Below are positions 4,773 through 11,299 of a DNA stretch of 11,299 nucleotides, one piece after another; position 1 is the first letter of the stretch; each line of letters opens with the position of its first letter. Below the pieces are notes generated by a model. That model was not told the DNA's origin, searched no databases, and saw only the letters and a program-made list of their open reading frames with translations. Source of the DNA: Minisyncoccota bacterium (GTDB lineage Bacteria; Patescibacteriota; Minisyncoccia; Minisyncoccales; CG1-02-41-26). The DNA is taken from the NCBI GenBank assembly GCA_028715435.1, contig JAQURU010000024.1, positions 1-11,299 on the forward strand, read 5' to 3'. Position numbers and translations under genes: made by a program.

Positions 4773-6743
4773 ATGCCTAATATCAAAAAAGAAAATGATT
4801 TATATATTCCAAGCGGTGATTTACAAGAAAAGGCCTGGCAAAACGATAAAGCAATTTATCAAAAAGCATCAGATGATCCAATTAAATTTTGGGAAGAATT
4901 AGCCAAAGAGCTTTTTTGGTTTAAAGGCTGGGAAGAAACCTTTAAAGCTCAGAATGAATCTTTAAATAGCCAGCCTTATTTTGAATGGTTCAAAGGAGGG
5001 AAAATAAATATTACTTCTAATATTTTTGAGAAAAATCCATTAGGTTTTGACAAAATAAAAAACAAAATCGCTTTTACCTGGATCGGTGAGCCAACAGAAG
5101 AAAAACCCAGAACTTTTACCTATGAAGAGCTTTTCCGTGAGGTGAATCGTTTTGCTAATGCCTTAAAAAATTTAGGTGTAAAAAAAGGGGATAGAGTGGC
5201 AATTTATCTGCCGGTAATTCCAGAGGTTATTATTGCGATGTTAGCCACAGCAAGAATTGGAGCAGTGCACTCGGTTGTGTTTTCTGCTTTTTCTTCCGCG
5301 GCCTTGCAAGCTCGGTTGCAAGATGCTCAAGCGAAAATTTTAATTACAGCTGACGGTTATTATAGGCGGGGAAAAGTTATAAATTTGAAACAAAGCGCTG
5401 ACGAAGGCATCAAAGAAACAGAAGTAGAAAAAATTATTGTGGTGAAAAGAGCTGGCAATGAAATTGCCTTTCAACCAAGTCAAGATTTGTGGTGGCATGA
5501 ACTAACAGAAAAAGAAAGCCCAGAATGCGCTCCTGAAATAATGGATAGCGAGGACTTATTTTTTATCCTGTACACTAGCGGCTCCACAGGCAAGCCTAAA
5601 GGAACAATTCATGCTTGCGGGGGGTATGCAGTACAGGCAAAATTTACTGGTAAGTGGATATTTGACTGGAAAGAAAACGATATTTTTTGGTCAACAGCTG
5701 ATATTGGCTGGATAACAGGCCATACTTATAGTTGTTATTCGCCTTTGCTTAATGCAGCAACTTTTATTATTTTTGAGGGTTCTATTGATTGGCCGAACCC
5801 TGAAAGATGGGCTTCAATCATTGAGCAGTACAAAGTAAGTATTTTTTACACTGCTCCAACGGCAATCAGAATGTTTGAGAAATACGGTGCTGATTTAATC
5901 AAGGGTTACAAATTTGAAACGTTGCGGCTTTTGGGTTCAGTAGGGGAGCCCATTGATAACGGGGCTTGGCAGTGGTATTTCCAGGAAGTGGGGCATGGAA
6001 ACTGCCCAATTGTGGACACTTGGTGGCAAACAGAAACAGGAGGCATTTTAATTTCTTCTTTGCCAGGCATTGGGCCGTTTAAGCCATCCTTTACTGGCGT
6101 GCCTTTTCCAGGAATCAAATTTGATATTTTAGATGAAGCAGGCAAATCAGTTCAAGCCAATAAAGAAGGCAATTTAGTTATTTTATCGCCTTTTAATCCG
6201 GGCCTTTTACGGGGGATTTATAAAAACCCAGAAAAATACTTTGATACGTATTGGTCTAAGTACGGCAAAAACGTTTATTTCACTTCGGATTCAGCTTTTA
6301 AAGATGAAAACGGTTTGATTAGAATAGTTGGCAGGGTTGATGATGTTTTGAAAGTGGCTGGCCATAGGTTTACCACAGGAGAATTAGAAAATATTATTTG
6401 TTTGCATCCGGATTTTATAGAAGCAGCTGTGGTTGGCAAAGCTGATGAAATAAAAGGAGAAGTGCCGATTGTTTTTGCTGTATCGCTTGTTGATAAGGGC
6501 TTGGATGATTTAAAAAAAGGAGTGGTAGATCAAATCAGGAAAGAGATTGGCCCTATTGCTTCTCCTCAAGCTGTTTATATTGTTGAGGATTTACCTAAAA
6601 CCAGGTCGGGTAAGATTATGAGAAGGATTTTGAAGAAAATATTAACAGGAGAGGACTTAGGAGATCTTTCTACTTTAGCTAACCCTCAAATTGTGGAAAA
6701 AATTCAAGAAATAGTTCAGGCCGACATAAAGAATGAGGCATGA
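4773..6743 (+). CDS. acs: Acetyl-CoA synthetase, AMP-forming
   Basis: Acetate + ATP + CoA gives acetyl-CoA + AMP + PPi. 656 residues, the normal full length. ANL-superfamily motifs in order: N-terminal ACS domain (about 30-95), RVAIYLPVIPE and GAVHSVVF, phosphate-binding YTSGSTGKPKG (267-277), DTWWQTETGG (415-424, acyl-binding Trp and the A5 motif), GRVDDVLKVAGHR (from 520, hinge to the C-terminal domain), and PKTRSGKIMRR (from 608) with catalytic Lys614, the residue acetylated in regulated bacterial homologues. Some usual positions differ (SAFSSAAL for the common GGFSPEAL). The chain fits ACS rather than propionyl-specific or ADP-forming enzymes, but acyl specificity is untested. First gene of its operon; its TGA overlaps the prepilin ATG by 4 nt. 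No Shine-Dalgarno is visible. Confidence 0.95.
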   Translation: MPNIKKENDLYIPSGDLQEKAWQNDKAIYQKASDDPIKFWEELAKELFWFKGWEETFKAQNESLNSQPYFEWFKGGKINITSNIFEKNPLGFDKIKNKIAFTWIGEPTEEKPRTFTYEELFREVNRFANALKNLGVKKGDRVAIYLPVIPEVIIAMLATARIGAVHSVVFSAFSSAALQARLQDAQAKILITADGYYRRGKVINLKQSADEGIKETEVEKIIVVKRAGNEIAFQPSQDLWWHELTEKESPECAPEIMDSEDLFFILYTSGSTGKPKGTIHACGGYAVQAKFTGKWIFDWKENDIFWSTADIGWITGHTYSCYSPLLNAATFIIFEGSIDWPNPERWASIIEQYKVSIFYTAPTAIRMFEKYGADLIKGYKFETLRLLGSVGEPIDNGAWQWYFQEVGHGNCPIVDTWWQTETGGILISSLPGIGPFKPSFTGVPFPGIKFDILDEAGKSVQANKEGNLVILSPFNPGLLRGIYKNPEKYFDTYWSKYGKNVYFTSDSAFKDENGLIRIVGRVDDVLKVAGHRFTTGELENIICLHPDFIEAAVVGKADEIKGEVPIVFAVSLVDKGLDDLKKGVVDQIRKEIGPIASPQAVYIVEDLPKTRSGKIMRRILKKILTGEDLGDLSTLANPQIVEKIQEIVQADIKNEA

Positions 6744-7306
6744 AAAAATTTTCTCAAAGTAAAAATTTTTTAAACGGGTTTACTTTAATTGAACTTTTGG
6801 TGGTTATGGCGGTTATTGGAATAATGGCTGGAACAATTTTAATTGTTTCAAAAGATGGGGTTAACAGAGCCAGAGATGCTCGAAGGATTAGCGAGGCCTT
6901 TCAAATTATCAACGCTTTGAAGCTTTACAGCGTGGCTTATGGTATTTATCCTGTTTCCACAGATGCGGACGACCCTGATTGTCTAATCCATGGAATTCAA
7001 TGGGACAGAGGAAATGAGCTTGATCCCGCAGACGAATTTTTAAAGGTTTTAGAAACAGATAAATTTTTAACGCCAACCCCAAAAGAAAGATATATCAAGT
7101 CAGGAGAATGCACAACTAGATACGCCAAGGTTGTGAACCCTTGTGATGGGCAATGTTTGGGCTCTTACGGTATTTTTTATGCGGCTTGCGAAGGGGATCA
7201 GTGCCCAGTTAATGAGCGGCCTGCTTGCTGTGCCGGATCTACTTGGGCTGAAGGATCGGGAGATGAAGATAAATCCGACATCATTGTTTTTCTTAAAGAT
7301 GACTAA
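6740..7306 (+). CDS. Type IV prepilin-like protein, cysteine-rich (minor pilin/pseudopilin)
   Basis: 188 residues. A short basic leader ending at G13 precedes FTLIELLVVMAVIGIMAGTILIV, the class III signal with Glu at mature position 5 (E18), which prepilin peptidase would cleave after G13. The hydrophobic helix (14-36) continues into an amphipathic helix (about 39-65, GVNRARDARRISEAFQIINALKLY) and a small globular head. The head has eight cysteines (81, 124, 135, 139, 150, 155, 163, 164), many for its size, so up to four disulfides are possible. It is likely a minor pilin or pseudopilin of a CPR type IV pilus or uptake apparatus; no assembly ATPase or peptidase is nearby. The ATGA overlap with acs and 8-nt overlap with pps put it inside a metabolic operon. 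A GAGG (6735-6738) is too close to the ATG to serve as a normal ribosome site. Confidence 0.85.
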   Translation: MKKFSQSKNFLNGFTLIELLVVMAVIGIMAGTILIVSKDGVNRARDARRISEAFQIINALKLYSVAYGIYPVSTDADDPDCLIHGIQWDRGNELDPADEFLKVLETDKFLTPTPKERYIKSGECTTRYAKVVNPCDGQCLGSYGIFYAACEGDQCPVNERPACCAGSTWAEGSGDEDKSDIIVFLKDD

Positions 7307-9797
7307 GCAATCAATGGATATCAAAACAATAAAATATATTTTGTGGTTTGAGGAGATTAGCAAAAAGGATATAGCAATAGTTGGTGGTAAAAATGCCTCT
7401 TTGGGTGAAATGTATTCAAGTTTAAGAGAAAAAGGGGTTAATGTACCCAATGGTTTTGCTTTAACAGCTCAAAGTTTTTGGTATTTTTTAAAAGCCAACA
7501 ATATTGACCAAGCCATTAAAGATCTTTTCGCTCAACTTAACCCTAATGATATTGAGAGCATCAGAGAAACAGGCAAAAAGGTTAGAGGGCTGGTTTCAAG
7601 AGCAAGTTTCCCTGATGACCTGGAACAAGAAATTTTAGATGCGTATCATAAATTGTCAGCTTTTTATGCTCAAAAATATGCGGATGTGGCTATTAGATCG
7701 TCTGCAACAGCAGAGGACTTAAAGGGCGCTAGTTTTGCTGGGGCGATGGAAACATATTTAAATATAAAAGGAGACAAGAACGTTTTAGAAGCAATTCAAA
7801 AATGCATTACTTCTTTATACACTGATAGAGCTATTGCCTATCGAGAAGCCAAAGGTTTTGACCACACTAAAATTGCTTTATCCGCTGGCATTATAAAAAT
7901 GGTACGGAGCGATTTAGCTTCTTCTGGGATAATGTTTACCTTAGACACAGAAACCGGCTTTCCTAATATTGTTTTGATAAATTCAATTTATGGCATTGGC
8001 GAGCTTATTGTAAAAGGCAGAATAACTCCTGATGAATTTTTTGTTTTTAAGCCAACTCTACAAGAAGGGTTTGAGCCAATTATTGTTAAAAATTTAGGCC
8101 GGAAAAATTATAAATACGTTTATTCAGAAAGGGGAGGGATAAAAAATGCGGTTGTGCCCAGAAAAAAGCAGTTGGAGTTTTCTTTAACAGAAAGTGAAAT
8201 TTTAAAATTAGCCAAATGGGCCATGACTATTGAAGAGCACTATGGAGAGCCCCAAGATATTGAATGGGCTAAAGATGGCAAAACAGGGGAGTTGTTTATT
8301 GTGCAGTCCAGGCCTGAAACTGTGCAATCAATGAGAGAAAAAGTGGTATTTGAGGAGTATCAATTACAAACCGATAAAAAACCTGTTATTAAGGGAATTG
8401 CTGTTGGCAGCAAAATTGGCGTTGGAAAAGCCAAAATAATTCAAAATATTAATAAAATTGCTACTTTCACTAAAGGCGATATATTAGTAACTAAAATGAC
8501 TGATCCAGATTGGGTGCCGATTATGCGTTTGGCTTCGGCCATTGTCACTGACGAAGGGGGGAGAGTTTGCCACGCGGCGATAGTAAGCAGAGAGCTTGGC
8601 ATCCCTTGCATTGTTGGAACTAAAAACGGGTCTAAGGTTTTAAAAACTGGTCAAATGATTACTGCGGATTGTTCTTCTGGATTTGAAGGTAGAGTTTATT
8701 TGGGCGAATTAAAATACGAGAAAAAAGAATACGATTTAAAACAGTCCCCGGTTTTACCTGTTTACCCTGTTAAATCCGCTGAAGGCGGTGCGGAGCAATT
8801 TAACAGGGTGAAAATTATGGTTAACATTGGCTCCCCGGACATGGCTTTTAAGGCCTGTTCTTTGCCTCAAGAGGGAGCTGGCTTGGCCCGTGAAGAATTT
8901 ATAATAGCTGAAAAAATAAAAGTGCATCCAATGGCTTTGCATTATTTTGATAATTTAAAGTCACCTGGTTTGGCCAAAGCTATTTTGGCTAAATATAACA
9001 AAGAAATTCCTTTTCTGGAAATTAAAAAAATTGTCAATAAAATTGAGCAAATAACTGTTGAGCATAAAGATAAAAAAGAATATTTTGTTAAAGAATTGGC
9101 TGAAGGCATTGGGCAGATTGCTTGTGCTTTTTTTCCTAAGCCCGTAATTGTTCGGTTTTCTGATTTTAAAACTAATGAATATGCCCAGTTAATTGGCGGA
9201 GCTATTTTTGAACCCAAAGAGGAAAACCCAATGATGGGCTTTCGGGGAGCAAGCCGTTATTATGATGAAAAATTTAAGCCAGCATTTTTAATGGAGTGTT
9301 CAGCTATTAAAAGAGCCAGAAATGTTTTTGGCTTAAAAAATATTAAATTAATGATTCCGTTTTGCCGTACAGTTGAGGAAGGCAAGAAGGTTTTGGAGAT
9401 AATGGAAATGGCGGGCTTGAAAAGGGGAGAGGATGGCCTGGAGGTTTATGTTATGTGTGAAATTCCCAGCAATATTATTTTAGCCGAGCAATTTTTGGAA
9501 ATATTTGATGGTATGAGCATTGGCTCAAATGACTTAACCCAATTAACTTTGGGCTTGGACAGAGACAATGGAACGCTTGCTCACATCGGCAACGAACAAA
9601 ACGAGGCAGTTAAGGATTTATTGAGAAAAATTATTAAAATATGCCGGGAAAAAAATAAGTACTGCGGAATTTGCGGCCAAGCACCCAGCGATTTTCCCGA
9701 GTTCGCTGAATTTTTAATGCAAGAGGGCATTGAAAGCATTTCTTTAAATCCTGACACTGTAATAAAAACTATTTTACAATTATCAAAAATAAATTAA
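7299..9797 (+). CDS. ppsA: Phosphoenolpyruvate synthase (pyruvate, water dikinase)
   Basis: Pyruvate + ATP + H2O gives PEP + AMP + Pi; reversible in principle. 832 residues against about 790-800 in E. coli. Domains: N-terminal ATP-grasp-like nucleotide-binding domain (about 15-395: VGGKNASLGEM 28-38, AIRSSATAEDLKGASFAGAMET, ending IVQSRPETVQS), the swivelling phosphohistidine domain with H425 (GGRVCHAAIVSRELGIPCIVG; the residue usually Thr before CHA is Val), and the PEP/pyruvate TIM barrel (from about 505: MMGFRGASRYY, CEIPSN, SIGSNDLTQLTLGLDRD, GICGQAPSD with catalytic C792). A palindromic element encodes residues 488-505 in the linker before the barrel. Start: an in-frame ATG at 7143 would overlap the prepilin gene deeply and add unrelated residues, so I prefer 7299 (8-nt overlap); ATG 7314 is the alternative. 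Confidence 0.95.
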   Translation: MTKQSMDIKTIKYILWFEEISKKDIAIVGGKNASLGEMYSSLREKGVNVPNGFALTAQSFWYFLKANNIDQAIKDLFAQLNPNDIESIRETGKKVRGLVSRASFPDDLEQEILDAYHKLSAFYAQKYADVAIRSSATAEDLKGASFAGAMETYLNIKGDKNVLEAIQKCITSLYTDRAIAYREAKGFDHTKIALSAGIIKMVRSDLASSGIMFTLDTETGFPNIVLINSIYGIGELIVKGRITPDEFFVFKPTLQEGFEPIIVKNLGRKNYKYVYSERGGIKNAVVPRKKQLEFSLTESEILKLAKWAMTIEEHYGEPQDIEWAKDGKTGELFIVQSRPETVQSMREKVVFEEYQLQTDKKPVIKGIAVGSKIGVGKAKIIQNINKIATFTKGDILVTKMTDPDWVPIMRLASAIVTDEGGRVCHAAIVSRELGIPCIVGTKNGSKVLKTGQMITADCSSGFEGRVYLGELKYEKKEYDLKQSPVLPVYPVKSAEGGAEQFNRVKIMVNIGSPDMAFKACSLPQEGAGLAREEFIIAEKIKVHPMALHYFDNLKSPGLAKAILAKYNKEIPFLEIKKIVNKIEQITVEHKDKKEYFVKELAEGIGQIACAFFPKPVIVRFSDFKTNEYAQLIGGAIFEPKEENPMMGFRGASRYYDEKFKPAFLMECSAIKRARNVFGLKNIKLMIPFCRTVEEGKKVLEIMEMAGLKRGEDGLEVYVMCEIPSNIILAEQFLEIFDGMSIGSNDLTQLTLGLDRDNGTLAHIGNEQNEAVKDLLRKIIKICREKNKYCGICGQAPSDFPEFAEFLMQEGIESISLNPDTVIKTILQLSKIN
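8761..8812. repeat. Palindromic element 2, inside ppsA
   Basis: ACCCTGTTAAAT (8764-8775) and ATTTAACAGGGT (8798-8809) are perfect 12-bp inverted arms, extended outward by a T-G pair and two T-A pairs, around a 22-base GC-rich core (CCGC...GCGG alternatives) that can fold further. It encodes VYPVKSAEGGAEQFNRVK in the linker of PEP synthase. The outer bases match element 1 (TTTACCCYGTTARA), and the other forward frames contain stops (TGA or TAA). Confidence 0.85.
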
Positions 9798-9807
9798 AAG
9801 TAATAAT

Positions 9808-11299
9808 ATGTTAATAAAACTAAAACTTATAGTTCTTTTACCGCTGTTAGTTGTTTTAGCTGGAATCGGTTTGTTTCTGAATTGGCAGGGGATTGAAATA
9901 GCGAAAGCACAAGTTGCTCCAAAAACTATTTGGTGCAATCCAGCTAATACGGGCGCAGAAGATGGCTTGACTAAAGCTACAGGATATAAAACAATTTATA
10001 CCGCCTCAACCAAAATGGCACCAGGCGATATTCTAATTGTCGCTAATGGTGATTGGTCAACTTATTCAGGCATGAGTATTGATAATTCTGATGGCGGCAG
10101 CCGCTTAGCACCTTCAGGAATAGATGTCAATCATTTAACAACTATTAAAGCGGAAACTGATTGGGGAGTAAAATTAAATCGATTATCAGATCAGGGAACA
10201 GGCAGAAATTATATGATGATTAGAGGTATTGTTTTTATGAATGGCGGTGGTCTTTATAAATGGAATTATTCTAAAATAGTTAGATGCGGATTTTTCATGC
10301 CTAAAGTTACAGGCAACCAATCTACTTTTAGTATTGGTTGGGGCGCTCATGATAATTTGATTGAGGAATGCGTTGCTTGGGGCGGCGGTCGTTATAAGTT
10401 TATGGATTATCAAGGTAATCATAATATTTTCCGCAGGTGCGTGGCGCGCCATGATTGGTACATTTCACCAGAATGGGCGGGACAGGAAACAAATTTTCGA
10501 GGTTATGGAACACACGATGATATTTGGCAAAATGATATTTCCATTGATTCTGATAGAAAAGAATACACTGAAGTGGTAGGAGGAGCAGTTGAGAATGCGG
10601 ATTTTTGGGTGGGAGACCAATATGGAGCCAATGGGAATATTATTGATGGATGCATGGCGATCAAGGGAATGTACAACGCGTATTATTTTGCAGGCACTGA
10701 TTCGGGTAATGATATTATTACTTTAAAAAATAGCATTGCTTTAGGACCTTCTTTGGAGGGAGTGGCTAGCCTCACAGGAGCGTTGACCTGCGGCACACCT
10801 CAAATTACGGCTGAGAATAGTCTTTTTTATAACTTCAAAATTGGCCAGCAAACATTTACCACGCATAATAAAGGAGTAGGGTCTTTATCTATTAAAAATT
10901 CTATTGTGCGGGATACTGGGCCCAAGGCTTATGGTACGGATGATTACATGTATTATTTTAACGTTGCTTCAGGTACGTTTGGTTCTCACTCTGTCAACGC
11001 CGATCCATTTATAAGCGGCCTTAAGTATCCTGTGCGCGTAGAAGCTGGTTCCCCTTTGGCCACGGCCGGTTCTGACGGGGAACCAATTGGTCCTACTATT
11101 CTCAAAAAGATCGGGGTATCAGGAACTAGCTATGGCGAACCTGGTTGGGACCAAGTCACCGATGAAAACTTGTGGCCATTTCCCAACGAGAACAAAATCA
11201 AAGAACTAATGTCAACCACAGTGGAAGGAGTACCTGGAATATATGGCTTCACTGCTTATCAATCTCCCTTTGGTTCACCCAACACCTTAACCTCATATA
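9808..11299 (+). CDS. Secreted right-handed parallel beta-helix protein, 3' end beyond window
   Basis: The frame is open from ATG 9808 to the window end (497 residues visible, no stop), 10 bases after ppsA. The N-terminus is a signal peptide: basic start, hydrophobic core about 7-24, and a likely cleavage after A34 (AKA before QVAPKT). The mature start IWCNPANTGAEDG and the APGDILIVANG motif are typical of pectate-lyase-like or carbohydrate-binding beta-helices. Rung repeats show a pattern N-L/I-I/F-x-x-C-V/M-A, with stacked cysteines at 188, 211 and 282 and a related C160, then NS-I/L rungs (LKNSIALG, ENSLFYN, IKNSIVRD). After SPLATAGSDGEPIG comes a tail with LWPFPNE (455-461), which recurs after such helices in environmental genomes as far as I recall. 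Substrate and enzymatic activity are unknown; it may be a surface adhesin or polysaccharide-active protein. Confidence 0.85.
   Translation, partial: MLIKLKLIVLLPLLVVLAGIGLFLNWQGIEIAKAQVAPKTIWCNPANTGAEDGLTKATGYKTIYTASTKMAPGDILIVANGDWSTYSGMSIDNSDGGSRLAPSGIDVNHLTTIKAETDWGVKLNRLSDQGTGRNYMMIRGIVFMNGGGLYKWNYSKIVRCGFFMPKVTGNQSTFSIGWGAHDNLIEECVAWGGGRYKFMDYQGNHNIFRRCVARHDWYISPEWAGQETNFRGYGTHDDIWQNDISIDSDRKEYTEVVGGAVENADFWVGDQYGANGNIIDGCMAIKGMYNAYYFAGTDSGNDIITLKNSIALGPSLEGVASLTGALTCGTPQITAENSLFYNFKIGQQTFTTHNKGVGSLSIKNSIVRDTGPKAYGTDDYMYYFNVASGTFGSHSVNADPFISGLKYPVRVEAGSPLATAGSDGEPIGPTILKKIGVSGTSYGEPGWDQVTDENLWPFPNENKIKELMSTTVEGVPGIYGFTAYQSPFGSPNTLTSY

Noticed and set aside
7143..7298. Upstream ATG at 7143 as the start of PEP synthase
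   Set aside because: It lies deep within the prepilin gene, and the added residues resemble nothing in the PEP synthase family, whose N-terminus begins near the ILW...VGGKNASLGEM segment.
3683..9217. Several minus-strand ORFs of 60-120 codons (3683-3871, 5906-6145, 7100-7450, 8754-8942, 8942-9217)
   Set aside because: Each lies opposite a conserved enzyme or pilin gene and has no recognisable domain.
10186..10579. Short ORFs on both strands (10186-10452 minus, 10361-10579 plus)
   Set aside because: Both fall within the open beta-helix frame, which has a signal peptide and repeats; these are shadows.
11047..11084. GGTTCCCC / GGGGAACC inverted repeat
   Set aside because: An 8-bp pair in coding sequence for a segment (SPLATAGSDGEPIG) that is normal for beta-helix proteins; no similarity to the two palindromic elements, probably chance.
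1..11299. CRISPR arrays, tRNA or rRNA genes, riboswitches, recoded TGA
   Set aside because: No regularly spaced repeats, cloverleaf or rRNA-like sequences were seen; TGA acts as a stop at the end of the glutaredoxin and acs genes.

Overview
The window looks like a fragment of a Candidate Phyla Radiation (Patescibacteria, probably Parcubacteria-like) genome. It is AT-rich and tightly packed. Two gene pairs overlap by ATGA, there are almost no recognisable Shine-Dalgarno sites, and there is a REP-associated tyrosine transposase, a prepilin and a streamlined glycolysis gene set. TGA is used as an ordinary stop, so this is not the code-25 lineage. The taxonomic call is inference, since no rRNA or marker gene is present. 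All genes are on the + strand.

Layout: (1) 1-1699, lower glycolysis: the 3' two-thirds of a divergent enolase, then a short-loop 2,3-bisphosphoglycerate-dependent phosphoglycerate mutase. (2) 1765-3890, a redox and glycolysis block: a membrane-anchored GILT/DsbA-like thioredoxin-fold protein, a CPYC glutaredoxin, and a short glyceraldehyde-3-phosphate dehydrogenase overlapping the glutaredoxin by 4 nt. (3) 3892-4667, an IS200-like/RAYT element with 26-bp imperfect inverted repeats, wedged between the gap stop codon and a strong intrinsic terminator at 4670-4699. (4) From a promoter at 4698-4726, a second operon: AMP-forming acetyl-CoA synthetase, a cysteine-rich type IV prepilin-like protein, phosphoenolpyruvate synthase, and a secreted right-handed beta-helix protein that runs off the right edge.

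Metabolically the window holds three consecutive-type glycolytic enzymes (GAPDH, phosphoglycerate mutase, enolase) plus PEP synthase and acetyl-CoA synthetase, which connect PEP, pyruvate and acetate through AMP-linked reactions. The secreted or membrane proteins (thioredoxin-fold protein, prepilin with eight cysteines, beta-helix with a cysteine ladder) suggest oxidative folding outside the membrane.

The most striking observation is a pair of related palindromic elements (3070-3106 and 8761-8812) lying inside the coding sequences of GAPDH and PEP synthase. Both are read in the same frame and give related peptides (VYPVRS... and VYPVKS...). This resembles the Rickettsia palindromic elements that insert into protein genes. 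In GAPDH the palindrome sits exactly where about 26 residues of the NAD-binding domain appear to be missing.
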